In this document: positions 7,136 to 9,866 of the stretch, piece after piece
Layout: each line of letters starts with the position of its first letter
Numbering within the stretch: the stretch's first letter is position 1
Assembly: GCA_964464815.1 (NCBI GenBank)
Contig: CAYXHF010000060.1
Span: 1 to 9,866 of the forward strand
Length of the DNA: 9,866 nucleotides
DNA from: UBA11524 sp964464815
Lineage (GTDB): Bacteria > Bacillota > Clostridia > Christensenellales > Aristaeellaceae
Reading direction: 5' to 3'
The notes under the pieces: generated by a model
The model's input: only the letters and a program-made list of their open reading frames with translations
What the model was told of the DNA's origin: nothing
The model's database searches: none
Translations under genes and position numbers: made by a program

Positions 7136-7825
7136 TCAGAACTTCAGCGGATTGATGCGAATGGACGGGCCCATGGTGCTGCTGATGTACAGGCTGCGCA
7201 CATAGACACCCTTCGCGGCGGCGGGCTTCGCCTTGTTGATGGCTTCCATCAGGGCGGTCAGATTCTCCTGAATCTTCTGCGCGCCGAAGGAGACCTTGCC
7301 AACCGGGCAGTGGATGATGGCCGTCTTGTCCAGACGGTACTCAACCTTACCAGCCTTGATTTCGGTGATGGCCTTGGTGACGTCCATGGTGACGGTGCCG
7401 GACTTGGGGTTCGGCATCAAGCCCTTCGGGCCCAGGACGCGACCGATGCGGCCGACCAGACCCATCATGTCAGGGGTGGCCACGCAGACATCGAAATCGA
7501 ACCAGTTTTCGGTCTGGATCTTGGTGATCATGTCCTGATCGCCGACATAGTCAGCGCCAGCAGCGCGGGCTTCATCAGCCTTAGCGCCCTTGGCGATCAC
7601 CAGAACGCGGATGGTACGGCCAGTGCCGTGGGGCAGAACAACCGCGCCGCGGACCTGCTGGTCAGCGTGACGGGGGTCAACACCCAGACGGATGGACACT
7701 TCCACGGTCTCGTCGAACTTGGCCTTGCCGGTGCTGACAACCAGCTCGGCGGCCTGATCGGGATCATACTGGTTCAGGTGGTCAATCAGCTTCACGCTGT
7801 CCTGATACTTCTTGCCATGCTTCAT
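7136..7825 (-). CDS. rplA: 50S ribosomal protein L1
   Basis: L1 (229 residues, normal length) forms the mobile L1 stalk of the large subunit by binding 23S rRNA helices 76-78, helps release the E-site tRNA, and in many bacteria represses its own mRNA. The family signature is clear: IGRVLGPKGLMPNPKSGTV at about 127-145, plus GAVVLPHGTGR at 60-70. The start at 7825 is chosen because GGAGG (7839-7835) stands 9 nt upstream. A GTG at 7858 in the same frame lies inside an RNA hairpin and has no ribosome binding site. An L1-site mimic sits directly before the ribosome binding site, suggesting feedback control. It is the last gene of its operon; rplJ and rplL, commonly next, are absent here. Confidence 0.98.
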   Translation of the reverse strand: MKHGKKYQDSVKLIDHLNQYDPDQAAELVVSTGKAKFDETVEVSIRLGVDPRHADQQVRGAVVLPHGTGRTIRVLVIAKGAKADEARAAGADYVGDQDMITKIQTENWFDFDVCVATPDMMGLVGRIGRVLGPKGLMPNPKSGTVTMDVTKAITEIKAGKVEYRLDKTAIIHCPVGKVSFGAQKIQENLTALMEAINKAKPAAAKGVYVRSLYISSTMGPSIRINPLKF

Positions 7826-7840
7826 TTTACTATTCCTCCC

Positions 7841-7874
7841 ATGTGGTATTAGCGGCACTTTCGTCCTCCCACAT
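7841..7874 (-). promoter_or_regulatory. L1-binding mRNA site before rplA
   Basis: On the minus strand an outer stem AUGUGG/CCACAU (7874-7869 with 7846-7841) leads to an asymmetric internal loop (GA on the left, GCUAAUA on the right). An inner stem GGAC/GUGCC with one bulged G carries a GAAA tetraloop. The strands GUGGGAGG and AAUACCAC match the L1-binding arm (helix 77 region) of bacterial 23S rRNA as I recall it. The site ends where the rplA GGGAGGA ribosome binding site begins, an ideal position for L1 to block initiation. Binding itself is inferred. Confidence 0.75.
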
Positions 7875-7880
7875 TGTTAA

Positions 7881-7931
7881 AGGGGACAATGCCCCTGGCA
7901 AATTGCTGATGCATCCCCTGGAATCAGGGGA
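7881..7931 (-). other. Pair of competing hairpins in the rplK-rplA spacer
   Basis: One hairpin is UCCCCUG/CAGGGGA with a 4-nt loop (7914-7931); the other is AGGGG/CCCCU with a 6-nt loop (7881-7896). CAGGGG and CCCCU each occur twice, so the segments can swap partners and form a different fold. Neither has a T tail, so they are not simple terminators. They could protect the mRNA end or act in attenuation or processing between the two cistrons. Confidence 0.5.
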
Positions 7932-7944
7932 CACGCCGAGAAAA

Positions 7945-8370
7945 TTATTCCTCGACGGTAACGCCCATGCTGCGGGCAGTACCGGCGACCATGGACATAG
8001 CCGCTTCGATGTTGGCAGCGTTCAGGTCGGGCATCTTGGTCTCAGCAATCTTGCGAACCTGCTCCTTGGTCAGCTGGCCAACCTTGTCGCGGTTGGGGCG
8101 GGCAGAAGCGGTATCGATGTTCAGCGCCTTCTTGATCAGCACCGGGACCGGCGGGGTCTTGGTGACGAAGGTGAAGGTGCGGTCAGAATACACCGTGATA
8201 ACAACGGGAATCACCAGACCCACGTCGTTCTTCGTGCGCTCGTTGAATTCCTTGCAGAAGCCGGGAATGTTCACGCCGTGCTGACCCAGAGCCGGGCCGA
8301 TAGGCGGAGCAGGATTCGCCTTGCCGGCAGCAACCTGCAGCTTGATGAAAGCAGTAACCTTCTTGGCCAT
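7945..8370 (-). CDS. rplK: 50S ribosomal protein L11
   Basis: L11 (141 residues, the standard length) binds the GTPase-associated region of 23S rRNA at the base of the L7/L12 stalk and takes part in factor binding and the stringent response. The N-terminal domain carries PAPPIGPALGQHGVNI (20-35), the known proline-rich turn. The C-terminal rRNA-binding domain ends with the family signature around KMPDLNAANIEAAM (112-125). The start is fixed by AGGAGGTG (8386-8379) 8 nt upstream. It lies 233 bp after nusG; that gap is a structured leader with an L1-type site next to the ribosome binding site. A 119-bp structured spacer separates it from rplA. Confidence 0.98.
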   Translation of the reverse strand: MAKKVTAFIKLQVAAGKANPAPPIGPALGQHGVNIPGFCKEFNERTKNDVGLVIPVVITVYSDRTFTFVTKTPPVPVLIKKALNIDTASARPNRDKVGQLTKEQVRKIAETKMPDLNAANIEAAMSMVAGTARSMGVTVEE

Positions 8371-8391
8371 TGTAATGGCACCTCCTACAAA

Positions 8392-8429
8392 ATGTGGTCA
8401 CGCGGAAGCTTAATAACTTCCTCCCACGT
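8392..8429 (-). promoter_or_regulatory. L1-binding mRNA site before rplK
   Basis: On the minus strand GUGG (8427-8424) pairs with CCAC (8397-8394), with an outer A-U pair past a C-A mismatch. The left internal loop is GA and the right is GCGUGA. The inner stem is GGAAG/CUUCC. This is the same architecture as the site before rplA, and GUGGGAGG again equals the 23S L1-arm strand. The structure ends 5 nt before the AGGAGGTG of rplK. It is the counterpart of the classic L1 feedback site of the L11-L1 operon; binding is inferred. Confidence 0.72.
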
Positions 8430-8603
8430 CGCATCCGACCAACGGCCGGACGCCTTGGAAACGGCCGAAGCCGCTATGAAAAGCCGCTCAATCACGCCGC
8501 AGCGGTGAGCCAGCGTTTCTTCTGTTTCATTTGCATCTGCCATGGTGGCAGACGCGTTTTTCAAAGAAAACCTGAAAGCATTGGGGGATGAACGAGCGGA
8601 TGA
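8430..8603 (-). other. Structured leader between nusG and rplK
   Basis: Besides the L1 site, the minus-strand RNA can form three hairpins. The first is UCUGCCA/UGGCAGA with loop CCA (8552-8536). The second is AGCGGC/GCCGUU closed by a UUCG tetraloop (8475-8460). The third is a 7-bp stem with loop GUU (8450-8434). None has a T tail and I see no convincing promoter. A 52-codon open frame (8543-8385) overlaps these structures, but its ATG lies in the first hairpin and has no ribosome binding site, so I do not call it a gene. Confidence 0.5.
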
Positions 8604-9149
8604 TTACTCCTCGTCCTCGTCCTTGATGACGTCCTCCATGTTGAGCCAGACCTCGCCGGAGCGGTTGGCGAACATTTGCACATTCACCAGCACGCGGCTC
8701 AGCATCTGGTCAATCTCAACCACGGTACCCTTGAAGTTGGCATAGCTGCCTGCAACAATCTTGACGGTTTCGCCGATTGCCAAATCGCAGGCGGTACCAA
8801 CCGACTGGGGATTGAGCATCATTTCCACCTCGCTGTCCGTCAGGGCCACGGGCTGTCCATCCGGGCCAACGAAGCCTGTCACGCCGCGCGTGTTACGCAC
8901 GACATACCAGCTTTCGTTGGTTTTAATCATGTTGACCATGACATAGCCGGGGAAGATTTTGCGCGTGGACTTCACGCGCTTGCCCTTGCGGATTTCGGAA
9001 ACCTCCTCAACAGGCACGCGAACCTCAAAAATGAAATCCTGCATGTTGCTGCTCTTGATGGATTTTTCCAACGTATCCTTGACCTTGTTTTCATACCCAG
9101 AGTAGGTATGAACGACGTACCAGCACGCCTCATTGCTCTTTTCGGACAT
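8604..9149 (-). CDS. nusG: Transcription termination/antitermination factor NusG
   Basis: NusG (181 residues) binds RNA polymerase through its N-terminal NGN domain and contacts Rho or ribosomal protein S10 through its KOW domain, linking transcription to termination and translation. The NGN domain begins at ACWYVVHTYSGYE (8-20) and contains the signature IFPGYVMVNM (65-74). The KOW motif is GETVKIVAGSYANFKGTV (126-143), and the protein ends in an acidic tail IKDEDEE. I chose ATG 9149 because a G-rich AGGGGGTG lies about 5 nt upstream. An in-frame ATG at 9197 would add 16 Ser/Thr/Gly-rich residues without a ribosome binding site. It lies 74 bp after secE in the conserved secE-nusG order. Confidence 0.97.
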   Translation of the reverse strand: MSEKSNEACWYVVHTYSGYENKVKDTLEKSIKSSNMQDFIFEVRVPVEEVSEIRKGKRVKSTRKIFPGYVMVNMIKTNESWYVVRNTRGVTGFVGPDGQPVALTDSEVEMMLNPQSVGTACDLAIGETVKIVAGSYANFKGTVVEIDQMLSRVLVNVQMFANRSGEVWLNMEDVIKDEDEE

Positions 9150-9223
9150 GGTTACACCCCCTGTGGAAGTAGTGGACGCAGTGCTCCCCTGGCCCATACA
9201 GAGTCAGAAAAGCGGTTCGGGCA

Positions 9224-9487
9224 TCACATCAACAGACGCACGAGCGCGGTTGCACCCATATCCAGCGCGCCGATCACAATGCTCATCACCAGCACGAACA
9301 CGAGGACAGTCACCGAGCAGGTGATCCACTTCTTCTTGCTGGGCCAAGAAACAAGACGCAGTTCAGACGCCATGTTCTTGAAGGACTTCGCGATGCGGCC
9401 CGGGAGGTTCTTGAACCAACGACCAATGCGAACAAAGAAATTCGGCTTTTCATTGGTCTTCGTAGAAACCTTCTTCTCCTCTGCCAT
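9224..9487 (-). CDS. secE: Preprotein translocase subunit SecE
   Basis: SecE (87 residues) is the small essential subunit that clamps SecY in the membrane protein-export channel. It is the short, single-span form common in Gram-positive bacteria: a basic cytoplasmic N-terminal part, the conserved amphipathic segment ELRLVSWPSKKKW (42-54), and one membrane helix (about 56-78). The last codon ATG is followed directly by TGA at 9226-9224. The ribosome binding site is modest (AAGGA about 11 nt before the start). It sits between rpmG (31 bp upstream) and nusG, the usual Gram-positive order. Confidence 0.97.
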   Translation of the reverse strand: MAEEKKVSTKTNEKPNFFVRIGRWFKNLPGRIAKSFKNMASELRLVSWPSKKKWITCSVTVLVFVLVMSIVIGALDMGATALVRLLM

Positions 9488-9518
9488 CGTTTATCACATC
9501 CTTACATTATCGACGCGA

Positions 9519-9680
9519 TTACTTCGTCTCGCGATGAACCGTGTGCTTCTTGCAGAAGGGGCAATACTTCTTCAGCTCGATGCGATCCGGGGTGTTCTTC
9601 TTATTTTTCATGTTGTTGTAGTTGCGCTGCTTGCACTCGGTGCAAGCCAGGCACACCTTGGTACGGGCGGCATTTGCCAC
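9519..9680 (-). CDS. rpmG: 50S ribosomal protein L33 (zinc-ribbon form, GTG start)
   Basis: This 53-residue protein is the small large-subunit protein L33. ACTECKQRNY (12-21) and KKYCPFCKKH (37-46) give the zinc ligands C13, C16, C40 and C43, so it is the zinc-binding form; C10 is an extra cysteine. NKKNTPDRIELKKYC between them is typical for the family. The start is GTG at 9680, fixed by a perfect AGGAGGTG (9694-9687) 6 nt upstream, with no ATG competing. It follows tuf by 127 bp and precedes secE by 31 bp. The zinc form is often paired in genomes with a cysteine-free copy used under zinc limitation; none is seen here. Confidence 0.95.
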   Translation of the reverse strand: MANAARTKVCLACTECKQRNYNNMKNKKNTPDRIELKKYCPFCKKHTVHRETK

Positions 9681-9764
9681 GTTGGACACCTCCTGCCATG
9701 TGGAAATTGCGGCTTTATCATCCTGAAAATCGGTTTGATGACAGGATCACAAACCCGAGGATAA

Positions 9765-9794
9765 CCCGCGCCGGTATCTTTCAACCGGCGCAGG
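9765..9794 (-). terminator. Hairpin between tuf and rpmG, probably a leaky terminator
   Basis: On the minus strand an 11-bp GC-rich stem (9794-9784 with 9775-9765, one U-G pair) closes an 8-nt loop 13 nt after the tuf stop. Its tail is only TTATCC, a poor U tract. It may terminate in part or protect the tuf mRNA end while allowing read-through into rpmG. I find no convincing promoter between it and rpmG (9695-9764). Confidence 0.5.
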
Positions 9795-9807
9795 CTGAAA
9801 TTTGAAA

Positions 9808-9866
9808 TTATTCGATGACCTTCGCCACGACGCCGGAACCAACCGTGCGGCCACCCTCGCGGATAG
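9808..9866 (-). CDS. tuf: Elongation factor Tu, C-terminal end (partial)
   Basis: Only the last 19 codons and the TAA stop are in the window; the rest lies beyond its right edge. The translated end IREGGRTVGSGVVAKVIE is the well-conserved C-terminus of EF-Tu, the GTPase that delivers aminoacyl-tRNA to the ribosome, in its third (beta-barrel) domain. tuf just upstream of rpmG-secE-nusG is a common Gram-positive arrangement. The call is firm despite the short length because this tail is highly conserved. Confidence 0.93.
   Translation of the reverse strand, partial: IREGGRTVGSGVVAKVIE

Noticed and set aside
7826..7858. Upstream GTG start for rplA
   Set aside because: It lies inside the L1-site hairpin and lacks a ribosome binding site; the ATG at 7825 has GGAGG at proper spacing and matches the usual L1 N-terminus.
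9150..9197. Upstream ATG start for nusG
   Set aside because: No Shine-Dalgarno before it and a low-complexity Ser/Thr/Gly extension; ATG 9149 has a good site and the typical NusG N-terminus.
8676..9764. 362-codon plus-strand open frame across nusG, secE and rpmG
   Set aside because: It runs antisense through three firmly identified housekeeping genes and their intergenic gaps, and its product resembles no family.
9695..9764. Promoter for the rpmG operon
   Set aside because: The best -10-like word (GATAAA on the minus strand) has no acceptable -35 box at 16-18 bp.

Overview
The window (GC-rich overall, with T-rich gaps) looks like a chromosomal piece of a Gram-positive bacterium of the Firmicutes/Clostridia type. 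This rests on the gene order tuf-rpmG-secE-nusG-rplK-rplA, short single-span SecE, strong AGGAGG-type ribosome binding sites, and L,D-transpeptidase and transglutaminase proteins with Pro/Thr/Ser linkers. The exact taxon cannot be read from the sequence.

Layout. 1-489: non-coding DNA with two 73-bp tandem repeat copies plus a 17-bp third piece, then a compact cassette of three hairpins. 490-5020 (+): a promoter and a three-gene MoxR ATPase / DUF58 / membrane transglutaminase operon, closed by a strong intrinsic terminator. 5104-6867 (-): a secreted L,D-transpeptidase with four peptidoglycan-binding repeats, converging on the first operon and with its own promoter. 6868-7082: intergenic. 7083-9866 (-): a translation/transcription housekeeping block read right to left: the tuf 3' end, rpmG (GTG start), secE, nusG, rplK, rplA, and a strong terminator directly after rplA. 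rplJ and rplL do not follow rplA.

How the genes fit together. The left half is about the cell envelope. The MoxR/DUF58/transglutaminase trio is a widespread co-occurring module whose exact function is poorly known, and the neighbouring L,D-transpeptidase acts on peptidoglycan. The right half is ribosome and transcription machinery. The most informative non-coding signal is a pair of RNA structures, one just before the rplK ribosome binding site and one just before the rplA ribosome binding site. Both copy the L1-binding arm of 23S rRNA (GUGGGAGG on the 5' side; CCAC on the 3' side, preceded by AAUA in the rplA copy), so L1 probably represses both cistrons separately. No clearly new multi-gene system is visible. 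The best leads are the duplicated L1 sites, the transglutaminase gene with a good Shine-Dalgarno before a CTG codon, and the structured repeats at the left edge.
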